Both the position numbers and the translations under genes were made by a program. Source: an uncultured Celeribacter sp. (GTDB lineage: Bacteria; Pseudomonadota; Alphaproteobacteria; Rhodobacterales; Rhodobacteraceae). From it: DNA of 64,000 bases. The stretch covers positions 1,476,501 through 1,540,500 of the forward strand of contig NZ_OY780935.1 of assembly GCF_963675965.1 (NCBI RefSeq), written 5' to 3'. Every line of letters starts with the position of its first letter. Position 1 is the first letter of the stretch. Positions 33,375-42,285 of the stretch are shown piece after piece. Below the pieces are notes generated by a model. The model searched no databases. It was not told the DNA's origin and saw only the letters and a list, made by a program, of their open reading frames with translations.

Positions 33375-34337
33375 CTATTGCGCCGCCGTGGCCTGCAGGT
33401 AGATTTCCTGAAGCCGCGCCGACAGGTAATCCGCCGCGTGCACCGGGGTGAACTCCGGCTGGCCGGTGCCCGGCAGGGGCGCGACCAGACTGTCGGGGTG
33501 CGGATCGAAGTAGAAGGCCGCAAGGCGTCGGGTCTTTGAGGGCGGAGCCAGACGGTGCGGGGCAGAACGATAGATCCCGTTGGACCAGCGCATCAGGCAA
33601 TCCCCTACCATCACCAGAAGCGCGCCCGGCACGTCGGGCACGTCACGCCACTGACCGGACAGATCCCGATATTGCATCCCGCCCGACCCGTCAGTCAGCA
33701 CCACGGTGAAGCCGCCATAATCATATTGCAGACCTGCATCGGCTGACAGGCTGCCGGTCTCACACTCCGCGCGCCAAGCGGCCAGCCCCCAGGGATCGGC
33801 AGGATAATGCGACAAGCGCAAAGTGGCCATCGGATCAACATAGTGAGACTGGAAGAACCCGCCGGGCAGTGACAGGTCGCGCTCGACCGCGCGCATCAGC
33901 ATGCGCCCCAGCCCCAGCATCTCCTTATAGTAGTCGCGCATCACATCGCGGAAACTGTCGAGATCCGGCCAGACATTGGCGGCGCGGAACGGCTCGCCTG
34001 CGAGAACCCGAGGATCATTCGGCGGCAGGTCCAGACCGATGCTGAAACTCTCCTTATGCAGCGGTTGATCCTTACGGCCATTAAGCACTTCGACGCCCTC
34101 GCCGGCCCAGCCGCGATTGCCGGGAAACTTCCGGATATCAAGCGCGGTCTTTTCGTCACAGGGCAGCGCAAAGAATCGGTCGGCCTCTTCAAGGACCTCA
34201 CGCAACAGCGCACGCGGAATGCCATGCTCTGTCAAAAGAAAGACACCGCTTTGCCGACAGGCCTCTCCCAAAGCAGCGGTGAAAGCCTCCGGGGATTTCC
34301 CCGATGAAAACTGACGCAGATCTAATGTTTTTACCAT
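33375..34337 (-). CDS. Isopenicillin-N-synthase-like 2-oxoglutarate oxygenase homologue with altered iron site
   Basis: The 320-residue double-stranded beta-helix protein starts with the DIOX_N domain (FTAALGEACRQSGVFLLTEHG). The 2OG-Fe(II) motif usually reads HxD; here it is LQYDYGGFT, so Gln204 replaces the first His. Asp206, the distal His261 (SAPHRLAPP) and Arg271 for 2OG are in place. The family hydroxylates or cyclises small molecules; with one metal ligand changed it may be inactive, bind a different metal, or use Gln. It is divergent from the ugp operon and has a large shared promoter region. Confidence 0.8.
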   Translation of the reverse strand: MVKTLDLRQFSSGKSPEAFTAALGEACRQSGVFLLTEHGIPRALLREVLEEADRFFALPCDEKTALDIRKFPGNRGWAGEGVEVLNGRKDQPLHKESFSIGLDLPPNDPRVLAGEPFRAANVWPDLDSFRDVMRDYYKEMLGLGRMLMRAVERDLSLPGGFFQSHYVDPMATLRLSHYPADPWGLAAWRAECETGSLSADAGLQYDYGGFTVVLTDGSGGMQYRDLSGQWRDVPDVPGALLVMVGDCLMRWSNGIYRSAPHRLAPPSKTRRLAAFYFDPHPDSLVAPLPGTGQPEFTPVHAADYLSARLQEIYLQATAAQ

Positions 34338-34889
34338 CTCTCACTCTCATGAAACACGCCTGCCCTCCTCCCCACGCAGATGACCTGCAGACCGATCATC
34401 CGGTATCTTCAAAGCTACATCAGCCGGGCCCTGACCAAGAACACAACCTATGAGGGAAATCGCCTTTAGCGCGATTTTGTTCAATCAAAATGCAGTTTTA
34501 ATCCAAAGGATCAAAAACCGGGCAGGGCCTGCGCCGACCAAAGCGCCTTGGAAAAACTCGGCAACGGCCAGCGCGTCCCGCCCTCAGCGATCCGGCCCTG
34601 CCCGCTGCTGCCCGACCTCTGTGCTGCATGATCACCCCCCTGCATCATCCCCCTGCGCTGCACAGCTTGGGCGCTAACGGGATTTGTCATTTCCGACAAA
34701 AAAGCTTCACAGAACCATCACATGAGATCGCTAGGTGAGCACAGGTGCACAAGAGGCGCGGCGCCGTCAGGACATCCGGACCTGCGTCTCTTTGCGCGTT
34801 CTTTTGCCATGCAAAAGGACGAACCAATGCCGCGCCAGACATCCCGCAGGGGGGCGCACCCTATAACATATTCGACCGGAGACAGTGTG
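34338..34889. promoter_or_regulatory. Divergent regulatory region between oxygenase gene and ugpB
   Basis: The 552-base gap contains no convincing ORF. Possible operator elements are ATTTTG-N6-CAAAAT (34474-34491), near a direct repeat TGCATnATC(A)CCCCC (34625-34639 and 34641-34653), and TTTGTC-N6-GACAAA (34683-34700). An AT-rich block lies around 34470-34510. No clear PHO box (CTGTCAT direct repeats) was found, although ugp operons are often phosphate-regulated. Confidence 0.5.
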
Positions 34890-36197
34890 ATGAACACCTT
34901 GAAACTCACCACGGCGGCAGCCGCCCTTGCCTTTGCCGGCAGCGCTGCTTTTGCAGAAACCGACATCGTGTGGTGGCACGCCATGGGCGGCAACCTGGGC
35001 GACGTCGTCAACCACATTGCCGAAGAATTCAACGCTTCGCAGGACGACTACAAGATCACTCCGGTCTTCAAAGGCTCCTATGAAGAGACGCTGACCGCAG
35101 GCATTGCGGCGTTCCGCGCCGGCGAGCAACCGAACATCATGCAGGTATTTGACGCCGGCTCCGCCACGGTGATCGGTGCCAAGGGTGCGACCATTCCGGT
35201 GCAGGATCTGCTGTCGGACAACGGCTATGACTTCGACATCGAAAACTACATCTCCGGCGTGCGCTATTTCTACGCCGACAACGACGGCAAAATGATCGGC
35301 ATGCCGTTCAACTCGTCCTCGCCGGTGATGTATTTCAACGAACAGGCTATGGAAGCTGCCGGCGTCGAAGCCCCGGCGACCTACGAAGAATTCGAAACCA
35401 CCACCGCTCCGGCGCTGAAAGAAGCTGGCTACATCCCGCTGGTTCAGACGCACCTGCCGTGGGAATTCTCTGAAAACTTCTTCTCCCGTCATAACCTGCC
35501 GTTTGCTTCCAACGACAACGGCTATGGCGGCGCGGAAGGCACCAAGATCCTCGTCAACACCGACGATTTCAAAATGCACTGGACCCACGCCAAGCAATGG
35601 GTGGACGAAGGCTATCTGGGCTTCTTCGGCACCGGCTGGAACGACAACCAGGCACAATTCGAAGCTGGCAAAGCCGCGATGTACATCGGGTCCTCGGGCG
35701 ACTTCGGCGGCCTGATGAAAATGGACCTGCCCTTCGATTTTGGTTCGACCTACCTGCCCTATTGGAGCTCGATCACCGAAGAGGGCTATCAGACCTTTAT
35801 CGGTGGCGCGTCCCTGTTTGCCATGTCCGGTCACAGCGACGAAGAAAACAAAGCCACTGCGGCCTTCTTCAACTTCCTGACCTCGCCGGAAATCCAGTAT
35901 TACTGGCACAAGGAAACCGGCTACGTGCCGATCACCGAAGCCGCCTATGAAATGGCGAAAGAAGACGGCCACTACGACCGCTTCCCGGCCGCTGAAACCG
36001 CCATCAAACAGCTGTCGCTGCAAGCCGGTGAAAACACCCGCGGCTACCGCATGGGTTTCTACCCCCAGATCCGTGACGTCGAAAACCGCGAATTCTCCCG
36101 CATCCTGCAGGGTGAAACCTCTGTCGACGACGCTCTGGCGGCGATCGAAAAAGAAGGCAACGAGCTGCTCGCACGCTTTGCCAAGACGCAGAACTGA
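34890..36197 (+). CDS. ugpB: Glycerol-3-phosphate-type ABC transporter substrate-binding protein
   Basis: The 435-residue extracytoplasmic binding protein has a Sec signal (LTTAAAALAFAGSAAFAE) and the UgpB-like core TDIVWWHAMGGNLGDVVNHI, PNIMQVFDAGSATVIGA, LFAMSGHSDEENKATAAFF and QYYWHKETGYVPIT. The ligand is likely sn-glycerol-3-phosphate or a glycerophosphodiester such as GPC. ATG 34890 follows GGAGAC. It is the first gene of ugpBAEC and is separated from the permeases by a 12-bp stem-loop. Confidence 0.92.
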   Translation: MNTLKLTTAAAALAFAGSAAFAETDIVWWHAMGGNLGDVVNHIAEEFNASQDDYKITPVFKGSYEETLTAGIAAFRAGEQPNIMQVFDAGSATVIGAKGATIPVQDLLSDNGYDFDIENYISGVRYFYADNDGKMIGMPFNSSSPVMYFNEQAMEAAGVEAPATYEEFETTTAPALKEAGYIPLVQTHLPWEFSENFFSRHNLPFASNDNGYGGAEGTKILVNTDDFKMHWTHAKQWVDEGYLGFFGTGWNDNQAQFEAGKAAMYIGSSGDFGGLMKMDLPFDFGSTYLPYWSSITEEGYQTFIGGASLFAMSGHSDEENKATAAFFNFLTSPEIQYYWHKETGYVPITEAAYEMAKEDGHYDRFPAAETAIKQLSLQAGENTRGYRMGFYPQIRDVENREFSRILQGETSVDDALAAIEKEGNELLARFAKTQN

Positions 36198-36215
36198 TCC
36201 TGTTCGCGATCTCAA

Positions 36216-36247
36216 TCTGGCGGCCACACATCGGGGTGGCCGCCAGA
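36216..36247 (+). promoter_or_regulatory. Stem-loop between ugpB and ugpA
   Basis: Perfect 12-bp inverted repeat TCTGGCGGCCAC/GTGGCCGCCAGA with an 8-nt loop and only CCTTTTG after it. It is probably a 3'-stabiliser or partial terminator raising ugpB mRNA over the permease genes. Confidence 0.75.
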
Positions 36248-36266
36248 CCTTTTGAAAGGATCCCCT

Positions 36267-37148
36267 ATGAAACGCGCTGGTTTCGCCAACCGCTGGCTGC
36301 CGATCCTGCTGCTCGTTCCGCAGCTCGCGATCATCGCCATCTTCTTTTACTGGCCTGCCCTGCACGCCGTGAAAGAATCTTTCTACCTGCAAGATCCCTT
36401 CGGCTTTGGATCGACCTTTGTCGGGCTGGAAAACTACAGCAGCCTGCTGAGCAATGCCGAATATGGGCGCATCGCCCTGTTCACGCTGGTCTTCACCGTG
36501 CTGGTGACGTTCTGCTCGCTTGCACTGGCCCTGCTGCTTGCGGTCAAAGCCGACAAGGTGCTGCGCGGCGCCAAGACCTATCGCACGCTGCTGATGTGGG
36601 TCTATGCCGTGGCACCGCCCGTCGCCGGTTTTGTTTTCCTGATCCTCTTCAACCAGCGCTGGGGGCCGCTGACCGAGCTGATCCAGAGCTTTGGCCATAA
36701 CTTCGTCATCGGCGTGAACTACTATGACACAGCTTTTGCCATGATGGTGACCTCTGTCTGGAAACAGATCCCGGTGAATTTCATTTTCTTCCTCTCCGGG
36801 CTGCAATCGATCCCGAAATCGGTGCGCGAAGCCGCGCTGATCGACAACCGATCCGCCTCTGGCCGGTTCTGGGACGTCACCTTTCCGCTGCTGGCGCCCA
36901 CCGGGTTCTTCCTGCTGATCACCAACATCACCTATTCGCTGTTCGAAACCTTCGGCACGATCGACGCCATTCTGAAAGGCGAGCCGGGCAACAACCCAAT
37001 GACCCTCGTCTACAAGGTCTATGTGGACGGGTTCCGCGGCGGCGATCTGGGCGGGTCCTCTGCACAATCCGTCATTCTCATGGTGCTGGTTCTGGCGCTT
37101 ACCATCTTTCAGTTCCGCCTCGTTGAGCGGCGCATCCACTACACCTGA
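36267..37148 (+). CDS. ugpA: Glycerol-3-phosphate ABC transporter permease UgpA
   Basis: The 293-residue permease has six hydrophobic helices (LLLVPQLAIIAIFFYWPAL first) and the EAA loop VREAALIDNRSASGRFWDVT that contacts UgpC. ATG 36267 has the SD AAAGGA 6 bases upstream; the in-frame TTG 36252 is unlikely. Confidence 0.92.
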   Translation: MKRAGFANRWLPILLLVPQLAIIAIFFYWPALHAVKESFYLQDPFGFGSTFVGLENYSSLLSNAEYGRIALFTLVFTVLVTFCSLALALLLAVKADKVLRGAKTYRTLLMWVYAVAPPVAGFVFLILFNQRWGPLTELIQSFGHNFVIGVNYYDTAFAMMVTSVWKQIPVNFIFFLSGLQSIPKSVREAALIDNRSASGRFWDVTFPLLAPTGFFLLITNITYSLFETFGTIDAILKGEPGNNPMTLVYKVYVDGFRGGDLGGSSAQSVILMVLVLALTIFQFRLVERRIHYT

Positions 37149-37156
37149 GGTTCGTC

Positions 37157-38056
37157 ATGGTAGATCACACCGCTTCATCGACCTATGTGCCCGCCACGCG
37201 CCGCAAAAGCCTGCGCTGGGACGCTATCGGGGATCATGTCATTCTCATCATCGGGGCCTTCATCATGCTCGCCCCTCTGCTGGTCATTCTGCAAATGGCG
37301 ACCGTGCCGGATGTGGAAAGCATGCGCGTTGGCCCGCAGCTGAAAATCGGCGACCAGCTCGGCACCAACATCGATCTGGCGCTGTTCGACGCCACCGGTT
37401 TCTCCGGCGAAAACTCGGGGATGAGCATGTTCCGCAACTCGCTGATCCTCGGCATCGGCTTCGCCCTTGGCAAGATCATTGTCGGGATGATGGCCGCCTA
37501 TGCCATCGTCTATTTCCGCCTGCGCTTTGCCACGCTGGCCTTCTGGCTGATTTTCACGACGCTGCTGCTGCCGCTGGAAGTGCGCATTCTGCCCTCTTAT
37601 GAAGTCGTGCAGAATCTGGGTCTGCTGAACACCTATACCGGGCTGATCGTGCCGCTCATTGCCTCGGCCACGGCGACCTTCTTTTTCCGGCAGTTCTTCC
37701 GCTCGGTGCCCGAAGAGCTTGTGGAAGCGGCGCGCATCGATGGCGCCGGTCCCATCAAGTTCTTCATCGACATTCTGATCCCGCTGTCGCGCACGATGAT
37801 CGCGGCAATGTTCATCATCATGTTTGTCTACGGCTGGAACCAATATCTCTGGCCGACGATGATCACCACAGAAGAAAGCATGTACACGCTGGTCCGCGGC
37901 ATCAAACAGATCACGCAGATTTTCGAAGGCGGCAATGAAATCCCGCAATTCGGACGCGCCAACATCCTGGCAATCCTCGCCTTCCTGCCGCCCGTCGCGG
38001 TCGTCATCTTCTTCCAAAGCTGGTTCGTCAAAGGTTTGACGGAATCGGACAAGTAA
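37157..38056 (+). CDS. ugpE: Glycerol-3-phosphate ABC transporter permease UgpE
   Basis: The second permease (299 residues) of the importer, with a large extracytoplasmic segment after the first helix (VPDVESMRVGPQLKIGDQLG) and the EAA loop LVEAARIDGAGPIKFFIDIL. It lies 8 bases after ugpA. Confidence 0.92.
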   Translation: MVDHTASSTYVPATRRKSLRWDAIGDHVILIIGAFIMLAPLLVILQMATVPDVESMRVGPQLKIGDQLGTNIDLALFDATGFSGENSGMSMFRNSLILGIGFALGKIIVGMMAAYAIVYFRLRFATLAFWLIFTTLLLPLEVRILPSYEVVQNLGLLNTYTGLIVPLIASATATFFFRQFFRSVPEELVEAARIDGAGPIKFFIDILIPLSRTMIAAMFIIMFVYGWNQYLWPTMITTEESMYTLVRGIKQITQIFEGGNEIPQFGRANILAILAFLPPVAVVIFFQSWFVKGLTESDK

Positions 38057-38067
38057 GGATTCACACT

Positions 38068-39174
38068 ATGGCTCAGGTCAAACTGGACTCTGTCCGCAAA
38101 ATCTATCCCAACGGTTTCGAAGCCGTCACCCCCAGCTCTTTCAATATTGAGGACGGCGAATTCGTCGTGCTCGTCGGACCCTCGGGCTGTGGCAAGTCGA
38201 CCCTGCTGCGCATGATCGCCGGTCTGGAAGACATTTCCGAAGGGGCGCTGTCCATCGGCGACCGTGTGGTCAACGACATCGACCCGGCGGATCGCGACAT
38301 CGCGATGGTGTTTCAGAACTATGCGCTCTACCCGCATATGACGGTCCGCAAGAACATCGGCTACGGGCTCAAGAACCGCAAAACACCTGCCAATGTCATC
38401 GCGCAGAAAGTGGATGCAGCGGCCAAGATGCTCAATCTCACCGACTATCTGGACCGCAAGCCCAGCCAATTGTCGGGCGGCCAGCGGCAGCGTGTGGCCA
38501 TGGGCCGGGCCATCGTGCGCGATCCGGAGCTGTTTCTGTTCGATGAACCCCTGTCCAATCTCGACGCCAAGCTGCGCAACCAGATGCGGATCGAAATCAA
38601 GGCCCTGCAACGGCGCCTTGGGGTGACGTCGATCTATGTCACCCACGATCAGGTGGAAGCCATGACCATGGCTGACCGGATCATCGTGCTGAACGGTGGC
38701 CGGATCGAACAGATTGGCACCCCTTCGGAAATCTACCACAACCCGGCCTCGACCTTTGTCGCCTCCTTCATGGGCGCCCCGCCGATGAACCTTCTGGCCG
38801 CAGAGATGATCGACGGCAGCCTGACCTTCAACGATCAGCCCCTGCCCCTGCACACCGATCATACCGGCCCGGTGACATTGGGCCTGCGCCCTGAAGACGC
38901 GCAGATTGATCCCGTTGGGCCGCTGCAGGTCACCATCGACCTGATCGAGGAACTGGGCGCTCACCGCCTGCTTCATGGCCATAGCCAGGATCAGCGCCTG
39001 ACCCTGCATGTCCCCAAAGACACCGATGTCGGCACCGGGCCGCTTCGCCTCAGCTTTGAGCTGGAAAGTCTCTGCCTGTTCCACCCGGAAACGGGTCGCC
39101 GCCTCCCCGTTTCCACCACGACTCCCAATCGCCAGCAGGCGCCGCAACACGCCATGGGCGGGACTGCACTGTGA
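38068..39174 (+). CDS. ugpC: Glycerol-3-phosphate ABC transporter ATPase UgpC
   Basis: The 368-residue MalK-type ATPase: Walker A GPSGCGKSTLL, signature LSGGQRQRVAMGRAIV, Walker B LFLFDEPLSNLDAKL, and a C-terminal TOBE/OB regulatory domain from about 240. The C terminus is short and proline/glutamine-rich (TTTPNRQQAPQHAMG). Its stop overlaps the GTG of the following phosphodiesterase gene (GTGA). Confidence 0.93.
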   Translation: MAQVKLDSVRKIYPNGFEAVTPSSFNIEDGEFVVLVGPSGCGKSTLLRMIAGLEDISEGALSIGDRVVNDIDPADRDIAMVFQNYALYPHMTVRKNIGYGLKNRKTPANVIAQKVDAAAKMLNLTDYLDRKPSQLSGGQRQRVAMGRAIVRDPELFLFDEPLSNLDAKLRNQMRIEIKALQRRLGVTSIYVTHDQVEAMTMADRIIVLNGGRIEQIGTPSEIYHNPASTFVASFMGAPPMNLLAAEMIDGSLTFNDQPLPLHTDHTGPVTLGLRPEDAQIDPVGPLQVTIDLIEELGAHRLLHGHSQDQRLTLHVPKDTDVGTGPLRLSFELESLCLFHPETGRRLPVSTTTPNRQQAPQHAMGGTAL

Positions 39175-40163
39175 TTTCCTTGCTGGACACGCTGCCACCG
39201 GTGAGCGCGGCAGAGCGTGCGCGGTTGCTGGCCACACCGCGCACCGCAGAGGCCCACCGCGCCCTGATGGCCGAGGTGCAGGCCATGAACGCAGTGCAAC
39301 TGGGCGGAACGACCGCGCGAAAAACCCTGCCTGGGCAGTTTACCGTCGCGGCATGGAACGTCGAACGCTGCCTGTTCCCTAACGGCACGGCCGCGCATCT
39401 GTCCTCCATCGCCCCGGACGTCGTGTTGTTGTCAGAGGTCGATCACGGCATGGCCCGCACCGGTCAGCGCCACACCACCGCAGACATGGCCCGCGCCCTT
39501 GGCATGGTCTACGCCTTTGGCGTCGAGTTTCACGAACTCGGGCTCGGAGGACCGACCGAACGCCCCTACTGCATCGATGATGCCAATGCGCTCGGATGGC
39601 ACGGCAATGCGATCCTGTCCTCTGTCCCCTTCGACAAGGTGACCCTGATCCGGCTCGACGACCACGGCCACTGGTTCACCACCGGCAGCGATCCCGACCA
39701 GCCACGTCTGGGCGGACGCATGGCACTGGCGGCCATCCTGCCGACGGAGAAGGGACCAGTCTGCGTTGTTTCCACCCATCTGGAAAGCAATGCCGACGCG
39801 GCGCATCGCCAGATCCAGTTCGAACGGCTGCTTGCGGCTGTCGACCGCTTTGCCCCCGGTCTGCCGGTGCTGATCGGCGGCGACCTGAACACAGGCAACC
39901 ACCTGCCGCCGCATTTTGACTGGCGCGAAGAAACGCTTTTCGCCCTTGGCGAGGCGCACGGTTATGACTGGGGCTTCACGGCGGAGGGCATGACCACACG
40001 CCCGTCCCTGATCACGCCCCACCCGGAGCGGGTGATGAAGCTCGACTGGCTGGCCGGGCGTCAGATGCGCTGCCATGACAAAGGGATTCTGCCTTCTCTG
40101 GACCCCACCGACCGCCCGCTGTCGGATCATGACTGCGTCTGGAGCCGCGTCAGCCTGTCATAG
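39171..40163 (+). CDS. Endonuclease/exonuclease/phosphatase-family phosphodiesterase
   Basis: A 330-residue EEP-fold enzyme with all family landmarks: AAWNVERCLF (Asn), LSEVDHGMARTG (metal Glu), VSTHLESNAD (His), IGGDLNTGNH (Asp/Asn) and LSDHDCVWS (catalytic His). It is translationally coupled to ugpC by a GTGA overlap. In other bacteria this place is held by UgpQ (GDPD fold), so it may hydrolyse imported glycerophosphodiesters to G3P. No signal peptide, therefore cytoplasmic. A DNA repair role is less likely given the operon. Confidence 0.82.
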   Translation: MISLLDTLPPVSAAERARLLATPRTAEAHRALMAEVQAMNAVQLGGTTARKTLPGQFTVAAWNVERCLFPNGTAAHLSSIAPDVVLLSEVDHGMARTGQRHTTADMARALGMVYAFGVEFHELGLGGPTERPYCIDDANALGWHGNAILSSVPFDKVTLIRLDDHGHWFTTGSDPDQPRLGGRMALAAILPTEKGPVCVVSTHLESNADAAHRQIQFERLLAAVDRFAPGLPVLIGGDLNTGNHLPPHFDWREETLFALGEAHGYDWGFTAEGMTTRPSLITPHPERVMKLDWLAGRQMRCHDKGILPSLDPTDRPLSDHDCVWSRVSLS

Positions 40164-40504
40164 TTGCCTATTTTCCCGGCAAATCCCGTGGAACCACGGG
40201 CGCGACCGCCACCGCGCTCGTGGTTTTTTATGCCCAAAGCGCCCGTTTTCGCAGCGCATGACGCCTGCGGACCGTGATTTCTTCGAAGATTTTTCCCCAT
40301 AACATGCAATGCAGGAAATAGAATCGCATATCGATCCACATAAACGCTTAAGTATGAGTTCATTTTTGCTTTTTTAAGTAAATAATTAGAAGACCATTGC
40401 ATGATTTTCGCAATTGTACCCATTTTTTTGCATACCCCAGACCCCGCAAAGACACCCAAGCGGTCACGTCAGGGACCACTGCAAAGACTTGAGGAACCCA
40501 CAGA
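40164..40504. promoter_or_regulatory. Intergenic region between ugp operon and class V PLP-enzyme gene
   Basis: 341 bases. After the ugp terminator it becomes strikingly AT-rich (about 40300-40440) with a direct repeat TTAAGTA at 40348-40354 and 40374-40380 (26-base spacing) and TTGC-N9-GCAA near 40398-40414. These are plausible binding sites for the Lrp-type or other regulator of the downstream cluster. SD AGGAACC precedes the next ATG. Confidence 0.5.
40193..40229 (+). terminator. Terminator of the ugpBAEC operon
   Basis: Twelve-base stem ACCACGGGCGCG/CGCGCTCGTGGT (one G-T wobble), 8-nt loop, then a T run (TTTTTT). Confidence 0.9.
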
Positions 40505-42220
40505 ATGGCCCAACCCGCGGCAGGTATCGAAACGACAGATGACAGCACAGCCGCGACAGAGGCGCTGCTGGCGCAGATCCGGCACAGCATTATCGGCGAC
40601 GGTGACCTGATCCCCGGCCCCTACGGCCCGCGCCCGCTGGTCTATGCGGACTATATCGCGTCTGGCCGGGCGCTCAGCTTTTTGGAAAGCACCATCGAAA
40701 ACCAGGTGTTGCCGCTTTATGGCAACACACATACCGAAACCTCCTACACCGGGCGCGAAACCACGGCACTGCGCGAAGAGGCCCGTTGTACCATCGCAAA
40801 GGCTGTGGGCGCCACGGACAGCCATGCGGTGATCTTCACCGGCAGTGGCGCCACGGCAGCCATCGACCGGCTCGTGCGCGGTATGGGGATCGAAGCCCAG
40901 GCACGCAACGGCGAAGCGCCAGTCGTTTTCGTCGGCCCTTATGAACATCACTCAAACGATCTGCCCTGGCGCGAAAGCGGAGCCCGGATCGAACGCATCG
41001 CGCTGACCGAGACGGGCCAGGTCGATCTGGCACATCTGGGCGAACGGCTTGCGGCGCATGCAGACAGCCGCACAAAGATCGGGGCCTTTTCTGCGGCCTC
41101 CAACGTGACCGGACTGCGCAGCGACCTCTGCGCGATCGCCAAATGTCTGCATGCCCACGGTGCGGTCTTCGTTTGCGATTTTGCCGCAGCAGCCCCCTAT
41201 GTAGACATGCATCTGGCGCTCGACCCACAGGACCCCGAGGCCCGGATCGATGCCATCGTCTATTCTTCGCATAAGTTCATCGGCGGCCCCGGAGCCTCGG
41301 GCGTATTGATCGCGGACAAGGCGCTGTTCAGCACATCAAAGCCCGGCGTAGCTGGCGGCGGCACTGTCAGCTATGTCACTGCCGACCATCACACCTATGT
41401 GCGCGATCTCGAACGACGCGAAGAGGCCGGCACCCCCGGCATTGTCGGCGACATTCGTGCCGGGGCCGTCATGGCGCTGAAACAGGCGGTCGGCGCAAAG
41501 ACCATCGAAGCCCGCGAAGAGGCGCTCATGCGCGACGCATTTGCCCGTCTCGCCACGGCAGAGGGCATCGAGATCCTCGGCCCGGTGGATCGGCCACGCA
41601 TCGGAGTTCTGTCCTTCAACATCTCCTGTCAGGGGCGGCATTTGCACTACGGCTTCGTCGTCGCGCTGCTGAACGACCTGTTCGGAATCCAGGCGCGCGG
41701 CGGCTGTTCCTGCGCAGGCCCCTACGGCCATGAACTGCTGCATATCCCGTCACGCGCAGCCGCAACCTTTGAAGCGGCCATTCAGGACGGCCAGAGCCTG
41801 ATGCGCCCGGGCTGGGTACGTCTCGGATATAATTACTTTTTCGACTCCGCGACGGCAAACTACATAACAGATGCGATTTTGTTTATATCATCCAATGGCT
41901 TGCGCTTCCTGCCAGACTATGATGTGGATATTTCTCAGGGCCTATGGCGACACCGGGACAGCGTGCGCACTGCACCGTCCACTCTCAAAGACTACTGGTT
42001 GCGCCCAGCGCTGCGCACCGACCACGGCAAGCGAACTGACACTCTGGACATGGACAGCTTTCTCACTCTTGCGGACCAACTCGCGGCAGAACGTGACGTT
42101 CCGTCACTTTCGAACTGCGCCGTCTTCGAACCCGTCCGTGAGGCCCTACGTGATTTCTGGATGCCACAGGATGTGGCCCCCCGCACACCTTCGACACATG
42201 ACCCCGTGCCAGCGCTCTAG
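40505..42220 (+). CDS. Large class V PLP-dependent aminotransferase / cysteine-desulfurase-like enzyme
   Basis: The 571-residue fold-type I enzyme has His148 (YEHHSND), Asp225 (VCDFAAAAPY) and the PLP-binding Lys257 in SSHKFIGGPGASG. A late Cys-rich loop GGCSCAGPYGHELL (about 397-410) sits where desulfurases carry the catalytic cysteine. It has an extra 150 residues at the C terminus compared with IscS/SufS (about 400). Possible reactions are desulfuration, lyase or transamination. It is first in a run with ATC-hydrolase-like and amino-acid transporter genes. Confidence 0.8.
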   Translation: MAQPAAGIETTDDSTAATEALLAQIRHSIIGDGDLIPGPYGPRPLVYADYIASGRALSFLESTIENQVLPLYGNTHTETSYTGRETTALREEARCTIAKAVGATDSHAVIFTGSGATAAIDRLVRGMGIEAQARNGEAPVVFVGPYEHHSNDLPWRESGARIERIALTETGQVDLAHLGERLAAHADSRTKIGAFSAASNVTGLRSDLCAIAKCLHAHGAVFVCDFAAAAPYVDMHLALDPQDPEARIDAIVYSSHKFIGGPGASGVLIADKALFSTSKPGVAGGGTVSYVTADHHTYVRDLERREEAGTPGIVGDIRAGAVMALKQAVGAKTIEAREEALMRDAFARLATAEGIEILGPVDRPRIGVLSFNISCQGRHLHYGFVVALLNDLFGIQARGGCSCAGPYGHELLHIPSRAAATFEAAIQDGQSLMRPGWVRLGYNYFFDSATANYITDAILFISSNGLRFLPDYDVDISQGLWRHRDSVRTAPSTLKDYWLRPALRTDHGKRTDTLDMDSFLTLADQLAAERDVPSLSNCAVFEPVREALRDFWMPQDVAPRTPSTHDPVPAL

Positions 42221-42285
42221 GCGCGGACCACTGACACCTTTGATGGCGCGCATTGCGCCCCACGACCTGACGAATGGAGACCCAC

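Noticed and set aside
34690..34740. PHO box upstream of ugpB
   Set aside because: TTGTCAT is present once but is part of an inverted repeat, not two direct CTGTCAT-type copies 11 bases apart.
34767..37139. 790-codon open frame on the minus strand
   Set aside because: It is antisense to ugpB and ugpA, which have clear family motifs, signal peptide and ribosome-binding sites; its His/Arg/Gln-rich composition is typical of GC-rich shadow frames.
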